Below, one piece after another: positions 42,192 through 50,456 of a DNA stretch of 64,000 nt. Both the position numbers and the translations under genes were made by a program. The DNA is from Pseudomonadota bacterium (GTDB lineage: Bacteria > Pseudomonadota > Gammaproteobacteria > Burkholderiales > Burkholderiaceae_C): the NCBI GenBank assembly GCA_963205115.1, contig CAUJHV010000050.1, positions 21,076 to 85,075 on the forward strand. The letters run 5' to 3'. Every line of letters begins with the position of its first letter. Position 1 is the first letter of the stretch. Under the pieces are notes generated by a model that was given only the letters and a program-made list of their open reading frames with translations, was not told the origin of the DNA and ran no database searches.

Positions 42192-42566
42192 TCAGGCCGC
42201 CTCGATGTTCCCGGCGCCGAAGAAGGCGCGCATCGACACCACCTTGCCGGCCGCGTCGAAGCGGAACAGGTCGATCGGGCGGATCGTCGTCGCTCGCCCT
42301 TCGTGGACGAAGGTCACGCGGAACGCGAACGCCGCCTCGCAGCCCGCCACCCGCACCTCACCCTCCAGCGCCACTTCCAGCTTCAGTGCCACCGAACCGG
42401 CATAGAAACGGCGGATCTCGGCCAGGCCGTGCCGGGGCTCGGAGCCCACCGGGTCCTCGACCACGGCGTCCTCGGCGTAGAGGGCGACGATGGCCTCCAG
42501 GTCACTCTCGTTGAGCGCGCGCACATAGGCTTGCACGGCGGCCTGCATCTGTTCGACGGTGGGCAT
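42192..42566 (-). CDS. ksi: Steroid delta5-3-ketosteroid isomerase
   Basis: 124 residues that align without gaps to the Comamonas testosteroni isomerase as remembered, including the unmistakable VEDPVGSEPR segment. The catalytic residues Y14, D38 and D99 fall at exactly the same numbers. It shifts the double bond from delta5 to delta4 in 3-oxosteroids. ATG 42566 was chosen because GGAGG lies 8 bp upstream; an upstream in-frame GTG overlaps that ribosome site. It follows hsdA by 15 bp, as in Comamonas. Confidence 0.95.
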   Translation of the reverse strand: MPTVEQMQAAVQAYVRALNESDLEAIVALYAEDAVVEDPVGSEPRHGLAEIRRFYAGSVALKLEVALEGEVRVAGCEAAFAFRVTFVHEGRATTIRPIDLFRFDAAGKVVSMRAFFGAGNIEAA

Positions 42567-42581
42567 CGGCGCGTCCTCCAC

Positions 42582-43355
42582 TCAGAACTGGGTGGGGCGG
42601 CCGGCGGCGTCGATGCCGCCATCCACCACGATTTGCGCGCCATGCACGTAGCTGGCGGCCGGGCCCATCAGGAAGGCGACCACCGACGCGATCTCGGCCG
42701 GCTCGGCGCGCCGGCCCAGCGGCGGGATGAACTTCTGGATCGCCTCGGCGTAACGCGGGTCGTCCAGCCCGGCCTGCAGCAGCGGCGTCTCGGTGGCGCC
42801 GGGCGCCACGCTGTTCAGGCGCACACCCGCACGCCCCCAGGCCGGCGCACGCCGGCGCACGGCCACCGTCAGCGCATTCTTGGAACCGGCGTAGGCCAGG
42901 TTGCCCCCCTGCGGGCCGGCCCCGTTGACGATGGCCTGCGCCTTCGCCTCGTCCCCCGCCTCCAGCACGGCGGCCAGCGGGTTCCTGTCCCAGGGCAGGT
43001 GGGCCGAAGCCACCGAAGAGATCACCACCGCGGCCGGTTGGGCGCCGCGCTGCAAGGCGGGCAACAGGCCGTCGAGCAGCTCGATCGCGCCGAAGTAGTT
43101 GACCGACACCGCCAGCGAGGGCGGCTGCACCTGGGCCCCCAGGCCGGCGCAGAGCACCAGCCCGTCAAGCTGGCCGCCGCAGCGCTGCAGCGCGGCAGCG
43201 ATGACCTGGGCGCGCCCGGCCGCGGTGGAGAGGTCGCCGATGATCTCGGCGTTGCGCAGGTCGACGCCGATGACGTTGTGGCCGGCAGCGATCAGCGCCT
43301 CGCGGGCGGCGGCGCCGATGCCGGAGGCTGAGCCGGTGATGAGGGTGCAGGGCAT
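42582..43355 (-). CDS. hsdA: 3-alpha-hydroxysteroid dehydrogenase/carbonyl reductase
   Basis: 257 residues, the same length as Comamonas testosteroni HsdA and closely similar throughout, including the SVNYFGA and GGNLAYAGSKNALTVAVR segments. Catalytic S114, Y155 and K159 are in place, with the cofactor motif TGSASGIG. It interconverts 3-alpha-hydroxy and 3-keto steroids with NAD(H), the step before ketosteroid isomerase. ATG at 43355 follows AAGGAAG. The gene is divergent from fadH, with a regulon box between. Confidence 0.95.
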   Translation of the reverse strand: MPCTLITGSASGIGAAAREALIAAGHNVIGVDLRNAEIIGDLSTAAGRAQVIAAALQRCGGQLDGLVLCAGLGAQVQPPSLAVSVNYFGAIELLDGLLPALQRGAQPAAVVISSVASAHLPWDRNPLAAVLEAGDEAKAQAIVNGAGPQGGNLAYAGSKNALTVAVRRRAPAWGRAGVRLNSVAPGATETPLLQAGLDDPRYAEAIQKFIPPLGRRAEPAEIASVVAFLMGPAASYVHGAQIVVDGGIDAAGRPTQF

Positions 43356-43464
43356 GCGGACTTCCTTCATTCGAGACGGTGAGTTCGAGACGGTGAGTGT
43401 GATGGCAGGCGCAGGAACGGCACAACGCGCCCGACGGCATCACACCGCGGCGGGCGGTTGCCCA

Positions 43465-43484
43465 CCACGTGCAAACGGACGATG
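43465..43484. promoter_or_regulatory. Steroid-regulon box between hsdA-ksi and fadH
   Basis: CCACGTGC-AAAC-GGACGATG. The right arm is perfect, the left partial. On the plus strand TAGCCT (43505-43510) lies 23 bp after GGACG and 32 bp before the fadH ATG. Toward hsdA the hexamer at the same distance is TGTGAT. Confidence 0.6.
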
Positions 43485-43542
43485 CCCAGGTGCCGCAGCG
43501 ACCCTAGCCTCGCGGCTCCAGACGACGAGCGCACCCGCCGCC

Positions 43543-45600
43543 ATGAGTCCCACGCCCCCGCCTGCCGCCTCGCCCTATCCGCACCTGCTGGCCCCGCTCG
43601 CAGTCGGTGGTCTGATGCTGCGCAACCGCGTGCTGATGGGCTCGATGCACACCGGGCTGGAGGATCGACCCGATGGCTTCGAACGCCTGGCCACCTTCTA
43701 CGCCGAGCGGGCCCGCGGCGGCGTGGGCCTGATCGTGACCGGCGGCTACGGCGTCAACGCCCACGCGCTGGGCCAGCCCGAGCACGCCGAGACCGCCACG
43801 CTGTGCAACGCAACCCAGGCCGCACGCCACCGCGTGGTGACCGATGCGGTGCACCACGAAGGTGGCCACATCGTGCTGCAGCTGCTGCACCTGGGCCGCT
43901 ACGACCATGCAAGCGGTGGCGTGGCCCCCTCGGCGCTGCGCTCGCCGCTGTCGCCTCATCTGCCGCATGCGCTCAGCGAGGCCGAGATCCACGGGCTGAT
44001 CGCCGACTACGCCCGCGCCGCCCGGTTGGCCTGCAGCGCCGGCTATGACGGCGTGGAGGTGATGGGCTGCGAGGGCTACCTGATCAACCAGTTCCTCGCC
44101 CCGCAGACCAACCAGCGCAGCGACGCCTGGGGCGGCCACGCCCCGGCCCGGCAGCGCTTCGCGCTGGAGATCGTGCAGCGCGTGCGCGAGGCGATCGGCG
44201 CTGACGCGCTGCTGCTGTTTCGCCTCTCGCTGCTGGACCTGGTGCCCGACGGCAGCCGCTGGGACGAGGTGGTGGCGCTCGCACGTGCGCTGCAGGCAGC
44301 AGGCGTGTCCCTGCTCAACACCGGCATCGGCTGGCACGAGGCGCGTGTCCCGACCCTCGCCACGCTGGTGCCGCCCGCGGCCTTCAGCTGGGCGGCGGCG
44401 CGCCTGCGCACGGCGGTGGACATCCCGGTGGTGGCCGGCAACCGCATCAACACGCCCGAGGTGGCCGAGGCCCTGCTGGCGCGCGGGGATGCCGACCTGG
44501 TCGCACTGGCGCGCCCGCTGCTGGCCGACCCGGACTTCATCCGCAAGGCCGCCACGGGCCGGGCCGAGGACATCAACACCTGCATCGCCTGCAACCAGGC
44601 CTGCCTGGATGCGGCCTTCGAGCAACAGGGCGTGAGCTGCCTCGTCAACCCGCGCGCCTGCCGCGAGACCGATTGGCCCACCGGCCCGGCCGCCACGCCA
44701 CGCCGCGTGGCCGTGGTGGGCGCCGGGCCGTCCGGCCTGGCCTGCGCCGTGCAGGCCGCCGAGCGAGGCCACGCGGTGACTCTGTTCGAGGCCCAGGCCA
44801 CGCTGGGTGGCCAGTTCGACCTGGCCCGGCGCATCCCCGGCAAAGAGGAGTTCGGTCAAACGCTCCGCTACTTCCGACAACGCCTGGCGCAGACCGGCGT
44901 GGTCCTGCGGCTTGGGCAGCGCGCCCGGGCCGACGACCTGCTGGGTTTTGACCACGTGGTGCTCGCCACGGGCGTGCGCGCACGCCAGCCGGACATCCCT
45001 GGTGTGCAGCATGCCAAGGTGGTCGGTTACGCCGACGCCATCCGCCAGCCGCAGACGCTGGGTCGGCGCGTGGCGTTGATCGGTGCGGGCGGCATCGGCT
45101 TCGACGTGGCCGAGCTGCTCAGCGGCCCCGCCGAACCTCTGGCCGATGCGCAGCAGGCCTTCCTGGCCGAATGGGGCGTCGACCGCGACCTGCAGACCCG
45201 CGGCGGCCTCAAACCGCCGGCCGCGGCCAGCGGGCCCCTGGCGGCACGCCAGGTCTGGCTGCTGCAGCGCCGCCCCGGCAAGCCCGGCCGGGGGCTGGCG
45301 CGCACCACCGGCTGGATCCGGCGCAGCGTACTGGACCGGCGCGGCGTGCGCATGCTGGGCGGCGTGGAGTACCTGGGTGTGGACGACAACGGCCTGCACC
45401 TGCGCGTCGAAGGATCACCGCGCTGCCTCGCGGTGGACCACGTCGTGCTCTGCGCCGGCCAGGAATCCGAGCGCGCGCTGCTGGCGCCGCTGCAGGCACG
45501 CAGCGTGCCGGTGAGCCTGATCGGCGGCGCCGACCAGGCTGCCGAGGTGGATGCCTGCTGCGCCATCGAGCAGGGCATGCGCCTCGCCCTGGCGCTCTGA
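43543..45600 (+). CDS. fadH: 2,4-dienoyl-CoA reductase (FMN, FAD, 4Fe-4S)
   Basis: 685 residues matching E. coli FadH in layout: an Old-Yellow-Enzyme barrel opening PHLLAPLAVGGLMLRNRVLMGS, a cysteine cluster CIACNQACLD for the 4Fe-4S centre with a further Cys in SCLVNPRAC, then FAD (VAVVGAGPSGLACAV) and NAD(P) (VALIGAGGIGFDVAEL) domains. It reduces 2,4-dienoyl-CoA esters, needed for unsaturated acyl or sterol side chains. Start ATG at 43543; the frame extends upstream through the box region without conserved content. Confidence 0.9.
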   Translation: MSPTPPPAASPYPHLLAPLAVGGLMLRNRVLMGSMHTGLEDRPDGFERLATFYAERARGGVGLIVTGGYGVNAHALGQPEHAETATLCNATQAARHRVVTDAVHHEGGHIVLQLLHLGRYDHASGGVAPSALRSPLSPHLPHALSEAEIHGLIADYARAARLACSAGYDGVEVMGCEGYLINQFLAPQTNQRSDAWGGHAPARQRFALEIVQRVREAIGADALLLFRLSLLDLVPDGSRWDEVVALARALQAAGVSLLNTGIGWHEARVPTLATLVPPAAFSWAAARLRTAVDIPVVAGNRINTPEVAEALLARGDADLVALARPLLADPDFIRKAATGRAEDINTCIACNQACLDAAFEQQGVSCLVNPRACRETDWPTGPAATPRRVAVVGAGPSGLACAVQAAERGHAVTLFEAQATLGGQFDLARRIPGKEEFGQTLRYFRQRLAQTGVVLRLGQRARADDLLGFDHVVLATGVRARQPDIPGVQHAKVVGYADAIRQPQTLGRRVALIGAGGIGFDVAELLSGPAEPLADAQQAFLAEWGVDRDLQTRGGLKPPAAASGPLAARQVWLLQRRPGKPGRGLARTTGWIRRSVLDRRGVRMLGGVEYLGVDDNGLHLRVEGSPRCLAVDHVVLCAGQESERALLAPLQARSVPVSLIGGADQAAEVDACCAIEQGMRLALAL

Positions 45601-45644
45601 CCTCGGCCATCGGGTGGGTGGGTGCAGCACGGTCGGCGCTCGCG

Positions 45645-45664
45645 CCGCGTCCGAACGGACGATG
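45645..45664. promoter_or_regulatory. Steroid-regulon box, upstream of the second flavin reductase
   Basis: CCGCGTCC-GAAC-GGACGATG. The core CGTCCG-AA-CGGACG is an almost perfect palindrome. CACAAT (45684-45689) lies 22 bp after GGACG; the ATG is at 45750. Confidence 0.65.
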
Positions 45665-45749
45665 CCCGGGGCGGCACACTTCCCACAATCAGACCATCCG
45701 CGTGTCCACACGCTCCCTTTGCCCGACCCCCATCGGCGAGCCCGCTGCC

Positions 45750-47870
45750 ATGAACCCCTCTCACGCCCCCCTGTTCGAGCCCGGCCGCATCGGCCGCATG
45801 GAACTGCGCAACCGCCTGCTGGTGTCCCCAATGGGATCGAACTTCGCCGAGGCCAACGGCCACTGCGGCGAGCGCATCCAGGCCTACTACGAGGCCCGCG
45901 CCCGGGGCGGCGCGGCCCTGATCACGATGGGTGCCTGCGGTGTGGCCTACCCGGCCGGCACCGGCGAGCCCTACCAGGTCGGCATCTCGCGCGACGACTT
46001 CATCCCGGGGCTCGCGGCCGTGGCAGAGAGGGTGCACCGTCACGGCGGGCGCATCGCGATGCAGCTGCACCACGGCGGCAAGAACGCCGCCAACGACCTC
46101 AGCCAGGGCCGTGAACTGTGGGTGCCCTCGATACCAAAGGTGCAGCCCTCCGACATGATGAGCGCCGTCACGCGCGAGGAACTGGCCACTTTCGTCGGCG
46201 TGGGCCCGCACAAGCCGCGCCTGCGCGTGATGGACGAAGCCGACATCGCGCAGATGATCGAGTGGTTCGCCGCGGCAGCCGCGCGTGCCCAGGCCGCCGG
46301 TTTCGACGGCGTAGAGCTGCACGCAGCGCACAACTACATCCTGGCGGGCTTTCTCTCGCCCTACTACAACGGCCGCGACGACGCCTGGGGCGGGCCGCTG
46401 GAAGGCCGCGCGCGGCTGCTGCTGGAGACGATCCGGGCCGTCAAGGCCCGCGTGGGAGCGGATTTCCCGGTCTGGGTGCGGCTGGACGGCGAGGAGCTGC
46501 ACACGCCCGGCGGCATCACGCTGCCCGACGCGGTGGCCACGGCACAGCTGTGCGAGGCGGCCGGCGTCGATGCTATCAGCGTGTCGGCCTACGCCATGCT
46601 CAGCCGCGGCACGGCCTTCACCGACGCGCCGCTGCCACAGCAGCCGATGGCCTACGTCTCCAACGCCGCGGCGATCCGTCGGGCCGTGAAGGTCCCGGTG
46701 ATCGCGGCCGGCAGGATCGAGCCGGAGGAAGCTGCCCAGGCGATCCATGGTGGTCACTTCGATTTCCTGGCCATGGCCCGCAAGACCCTGGCCGACCCCG
46801 AGATCCCGATCAAGCTGGCCGAGGGCCGCGCCCGCGAGATCCGCCCCTGCATCTACTGCTACACCTGCGTCAGCGAGATCTTCGTGAACCGCCGCGTCAA
46901 GTGCAGCGTGAACGCGCAGACCGGCCACGAGGCCGAGGCCACGATCGAGCCGGCCGCCGTGCCGCGCCACGTGCTGGTGGTTGGCGGCGGGCCGGCCGGC
47001 ATGGAGGCCGCGCGCGTGGCCGCCCTGCGCGGGCACCGCGTCACGCTGGCCGAGCGCGGCAACCGCCTGGGCGGTACGCTGTTCTTCGCCGGGCTGGCCT
47101 ACCCCGAAAACGGCCGCCTGCTGGACTACCTGCGCGCCCAGATGGAGCGCCTGCCCATCGACGTGCGGCTGGATGCCGAGGTGGACGCCGGCTTCGTCGC
47201 CGACCTGCGGCCGGACGCCATCATCGTCGCCACCGGCGCACGCCGCGGCACACCGCCCATCCCCGGGGCGGACCTGAACCACGCCTGGAGCGGCGACGAG
47301 CTGCGCCGGATGATGACCGGCGACGGTGCCGAAGAGATCGCCCGCAACAAGCTCAACCTCGCCGAGCGCGCCCTGTTCAAGGCCGGCGGCCTGCTGCGCG
47401 TCACCGACAGCAGCCAGGCGGTGCAGAACCTCTCGAAGCTGTGGATGCCGCTGGGCAAGCGGGTGGTGATCATCGGCGGCGGGCTGGTCGGCCTGGAACT
47501 GGCGGAGTTCCTGATCGCCCGTGGGCGGGAAGTCACCGTGCTGGAACCCGGCCCGCGCGCCGGCCGGGAGCTGTCCATCGTGCGCCGATGGCGCGTGCTG
47601 GACGCGGTGAAGTCCCACGGCACGCTGCAGCTCAAGGCCCAGGTCAGCGAGATCACCCGCAAGGCGGTGATCTGGTCCGACGCCGAGGGTCAGGCCCAGC
47701 TCACACCGGCCGACTCGGTGGTGCTGGCCCTGGGCGCCGAGGCCGATGCCAGCGTGGCCGACGCCCTGGCCGGCTGCGGCGTGCCGCTGCAGCGCATCGG
47801 CGACTGCGCCGGCGTCAACTACATCGAGGGCGCGATGCACGAAGGCCACCGCGCCGGACGGACGGTCTGA
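45750..47870 (+). CDS. BaiCD/BaiH-type NADH:flavin oxidoreductase (enoate reductase family)
   Basis: 706 residues with the same three-part plan as FadH but of the bile-acid-inducible enoate reductase type: OYE barrel with HAAHNYILAGFLSPYYNGRDD, Fe-S cysteines in CIYCYTCVSEIF and CSVN, FAD motif VLVVGGGPAGMEAA and a second Rossmann motif VVIIGGGLVGLELAE. BaiCD and BaiH act on delta4 and delta6 3-oxo steroids during bile acid 7-dehydroxylation. Here a role as a steroid ene-reductase is likely by family and position; the double bond acted on is unknown. Confidence 0.82.
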   Translation: MNPSHAPLFEPGRIGRMELRNRLLVSPMGSNFAEANGHCGERIQAYYEARARGGAALITMGACGVAYPAGTGEPYQVGISRDDFIPGLAAVAERVHRHGGRIAMQLHHGGKNAANDLSQGRELWVPSIPKVQPSDMMSAVTREELATFVGVGPHKPRLRVMDEADIAQMIEWFAAAAARAQAAGFDGVELHAAHNYILAGFLSPYYNGRDDAWGGPLEGRARLLLETIRAVKARVGADFPVWVRLDGEELHTPGGITLPDAVATAQLCEAAGVDAISVSAYAMLSRGTAFTDAPLPQQPMAYVSNAAAIRRAVKVPVIAAGRIEPEEAAQAIHGGHFDFLAMARKTLADPEIPIKLAEGRAREIRPCIYCYTCVSEIFVNRRVKCSVNAQTGHEAEATIEPAAVPRHVLVVGGGPAGMEAARVAALRGHRVTLAERGNRLGGTLFFAGLAYPENGRLLDYLRAQMERLPIDVRLDAEVDAGFVADLRPDAIIVATGARRGTPPIPGADLNHAWSGDELRRMMTGDGAEEIARNKLNLAERALFKAGGLLRVTDSSQAVQNLSKLWMPLGKRVVIIGGGLVGLELAEFLIARGREVTVLEPGPRAGRELSIVRRWRVLDAVKSHGTLQLKAQVSEITRKAVIWSDAEGQAQLTPADSVVLALGAEADASVADALAGCGVPLQRIGDCAGVNYIEGAMHEGHRAGRTV

Positions 47871-47905
47871 CCTGCCGTGGCCCGGGACAGGCCGACCTCC
47901 CCGAG

Positions 47906-48571
47906 TCAGAACTCCCCGTCCTTGATGTAAGGCTGGCTCCACAGGATGCTTTGCATCAGCACCGACTTCACCCAGGCTGCGTGCATCTTCTCCACGTCGG
48001 CGGTCGATGCGCCCTTCTTGGCGAGGAAGGGTTTGAGCGTGGTGGTGATGGGAATGGTCAGCGCCGGGATGTATCGGAAGTTCACCTGCGCCACGCTCGG
48101 CGCCCGGTCGGTCTGGTTCTTCTTGAGGCGGTTGTGGCGCAGGCCGATCTCGTACTGCCAGTCCAGCCAGCGCTGGTCGTGGTTGGCATCGGCCGTGTCC
48201 AGGATCCACAGCGCGAAGCGCTTGCGCACGGCTTCCAGGTACGCAGCGTCCGGCTTGCCGGTCTTGGCGTCACCAAAGAAGTAGACGAGTTCAGGCGTCG
48301 AGGCCACGAAACCGTACCAGACGTCCAGGATCGCGTCGGTCTGGTCGGCCAGGATCGCCCTGCTCTGGCGCAGGGCCTTGACGTCCTCTTCGGTGAACAG
48401 CAGAGAGGCCTGCAGCGCCTTCAGATCGGCCATCGTGTAGGGCGCCTTGGCCAGGGTTCGCTGGCCATAGGCGTAGCCCGTCACCGCGGGGTTGGCCGGT
48501 TGCTGGGCGTGGCTGGCCGGCAGCGCCGTGGCCAGTGCGACGGCAAGCAGAGCGGGTGTGAAGAGCTTCAT
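47906..48571 (-). CDS. Exported protoglobin-domain protein
   Basis: 221 residues. An N-terminal signal peptide (MKLFTPALLAVALATALPASHA) precedes a protoglobin-like all-helical domain; the probable proximal heme histidine is in YEIGLRHNR. Protoglobins bind O2, NO or CO and are normally cytoplasmic, so export is unusual. It lies convergent to the flavin reductase gene with a 35-bp gap and divergent from the AraC-type regulator, which may control it. Possible roles are gas sensing or heme-dependent redox chemistry in the periplasm; none is shown by the sequence. Confidence 0.72.
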   Translation of the reverse strand: MKLFTPALLAVALATALPASHAQQPANPAVTGYAYGQRTLAKAPYTMADLKALQASLLFTEEDVKALRQSRAILADQTDAILDVWYGFVASTPELVYFFGDAKTGKPDAAYLEAVRKRFALWILDTADANHDQRWLDWQYEIGLRHNRLKKNQTDRAPSVAQVNFRYIPALTIPITTTLKPFLAKKGASTADVEKMHAAWVKSVLMQSILWSQPYIKDGEF

Positions 48572-48637
48572 CGGGGTCTCCGGGGTGGCAAGCGACAGAT
48601 GTCGCTCGATGGCTTGCATCGTGACCGGAAACTCTGG

Positions 48638-49549
48638 ATGATGGGTGTCATGAAGTCCAAGGAAGATGACTCCAAGTCCAGCGCAGTCGATGCGGTGGAT
48701 CGCCTCTCGACGCTGCTGGATCGCTTCCACGTTCGCGCCTCGCTGTTCCACACCGGGCCACTGTGCGGTCGCACCACCTTCGAGGCACAGCCGGATCGCG
48801 CCTTCCTGCATGTGCTGCGGCGCGGGCGCCTGCAGATCGAGCACCCGGCAGGCACCGGTGCACCACGGTGCGTGGTCGTGGAGGAGCCGACGCTGCTGCT
48901 GTACCCGCGCGCCGTGCCGCATGCCTTCGTCAACCCGCCGCGTGAGGGCTCGGACTTCACCTGCGCGACGCTGCAGTTCGCCGGTGGCGACCGCAACCCC
49001 ATAGCGGCGGCGCTGCCCCCGCTGGTGCAGGTGCCGCTGGATGCCATTCCGGGTCTTCGGCCCGCGTTGGACCTGCTGTTCGCCGAAACCGACCAGGTGC
49101 GCTGTGGCTCGCGCCTGCTGGCGGATCGCTTGTTCGAGGTGGTGCTGATTCAGCTGCTGCGCTGGGTCATCGACCATCCGCAGGAGGTTGGCGTCAGCAG
49201 CGGCCTGGTCATGGGCCTGAGTGATCCGCGCCTGGCACGCGCCCTGGTGGCCCTGCATGCGGCGCCGCAAGTTGACTGGACGCTGGCGCGCATGGCGGCC
49301 GAGGCCGGCATGTCACGCAGCGGGTTCGCAGAGGCGTTCAGGAACGTGACCGGAACCACACCTCTGGCATACCTGACCGACTGGCGGTTGACCGTCGCGT
49401 CGACGCTGTTGCAAACCGGTCATCCCCAGAAGCTGGTGGCCGCCGAGTTGGGTTTTTCCGCCGCCTCGTCGTTGAGTCGGGCGTTCAAGCAACGCTTCGG
49501 TGTGGCGCCGCGGGCGTGGCTGGCAGCGCAGCAGCAGCCGACTTTGTGA
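48638..49549 (+). CDS. AraC-family transcriptional regulator
   Basis: About 303 residues. An N-terminal cupin-like ligand domain (AraC-binding type, cupin_6) is followed by a C-terminal double helix-turn-helix: MAAEAGMSRSGFAEAFRNVTG and LGFSAASSLSRAFKQRFGVAP. Three in-frame ATGs (48638, 48641, 48650) compete as starts and none has a strong ribosome site. It is divergent from the protoglobin gene, with 66 bp between starts. No steroid box lies in front of it. Target unknown; the adjacent protoglobin gene is the first candidate. Confidence 0.82.
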   Translation: MMGVMKSKEDDSKSSAVDAVDRLSTLLDRFHVRASLFHTGPLCGRTTFEAQPDRAFLHVLRRGRLQIEHPAGTGAPRCVVVEEPTLLLYPRAVPHAFVNPPREGSDFTCATLQFAGGDRNPIAAALPPLVQVPLDAIPGLRPALDLLFAETDQVRCGSRLLADRLFEVVLIQLLRWVIDHPQEVGVSSGLVMGLSDPRLARALVALHAAPQVDWTLARMAAEAGMSRSGFAEAFRNVTGTTPLAYLTDWRLTVASTLLQTGHPQKLVAAELGFSAASSLSRAFKQRFGVAPRAWLAAQQQPTL

Positions 49550-49635
49550 TGGGTCTGGAGCCAGACCACGTCGCACCGATCTTCGCCGAGGTTCACGGGG
49601 AGACCCGAAGTCGCCCATGAACCTGGACCGCTAGC

Positions 49636-50415
49636 TCAGAAGTTCGGCGCCTCGACACCCCCATCCACCCCGAGCACCTTGCCGGTGATCCAGCCGGCCG
49701 CCGGCGAGACCAGGAAGAGCACCGCCGCGGCGATGTCCTCGGGCCGGCCCAGGCGGCCCATCGGCGTGGTGCGCTCCATGCGTTCCTGGCGCTCGGGCGT
49801 CAGGAAGGGGGCCAGCGCATCGGTCAGGATGGTGCCGGGCTCGACGGCATTGACACGCAGCGCCGGCCCGAAGTCCTGCGCCAGGTTGCGGGTGAGCTGG
49901 TTCAGCGCCGCCTTGGCTGCACCGTAGGCGCTGAAGCCTTTCTGGGCGTAGCGCGCGGCGGTGGAGGAGATGTTGACCACCGCACCGCCCCCGGCGGCGG
50001 TCATCGCCGGGACGCACTTCTGCGTCAGCGCGTAGGCGGGTACCACGTTCCAGGCCAGGGCGGCGGCCAGATCCGCGCCCTTCATCTTGCGCGGATTGTT
50101 GGGACCGGCGCCGCCGGCGTTGTTGACCAGGATCGTCAGCTTGCCGAGTTCGGCCACCGTCGTGGCCACCAGCCGGTCCAGCGCGGCGTCGTCGTTGACA
50201 TCCGTCGGCACCGCGATGGCACGCCGGCCCAGCGCACGGATCTCGGCGGCAAGGCTCTCCAGATCGGCTGCGGTGCGTGCGGCCAGTGCCACATCGGCCC
50301 CGGCCTGCGCAAGGCTCAAGGCACAGGCGCGGCCAATGCCCTTGCCCGCTCCCGTGACGATGGCCACCTGGCCTTCCAGCGAGAACAGCGTCTGCAGATT
50401 GTTCACGGCGTTCAC
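49636..50415 (-). CDS. Short-chain dehydrogenase/reductase
   Basis: A 259-residue classical SDR: TGAGKGIG cofactor motif, NNAGG, and catalytic Tyr/Lys in YGAAK. The start is a GTG at 50415 with GGAG about 5 bp upstream; other GTGs lie within 10 codons. It follows the aldehyde dehydrogenase gene by 41 bp on the same strand and is probably cotranscribed. Hydroxysteroid dehydrogenase activity (7-alpha, 12-alpha or similar) is a guess from context. Confidence 0.78.
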   Translation of the reverse strand: MNAVNNLQTLFSLEGQVAIVTGAGKGIGRACALSLAQAGADVALAARTAADLESLAAEIRALGRRAIAVPTDVNDDAALDRLVATTVAELGKLTILVNNAGGAGPNNPRKMKGADLAAALAWNVVPAYALTQKCVPAMTAAGGGAVVNISSTAARYAQKGFSAYGAAKAALNQLTRNLAQDFGPALRVNAVEPGTILTDALAPFLTPERQERMERTTPMGRLGRPEDIAAAVLFLVSPAAGWITGKVLGVDGGVEAPNF

Positions 50416-50456
50416 GTTCACTCCAACTTCAGATTTCAGAAAAAGGCGGTCCGGTG

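Noticed and set aside
45027..48209. A minus-strand open frame of over 1000 codons
   Set aside because: It runs opposite two clear flavin reductases and part of the protoglobin gene, and its composition is that of an antisense GC frame.
46118..48637. Apparent 840-codon N-terminal extension of the AraC regulator
   Set aside because: This upstream part overlaps the flavin reductase and protoglobin genes in another frame. The regulator reads sensibly only from about 48638.
49552..49567. GGTCTGG/CCAGACC hairpin after the AraC gene as a terminator
   Set aside because: The stem is short, the loop is very small and no T-tract follows.
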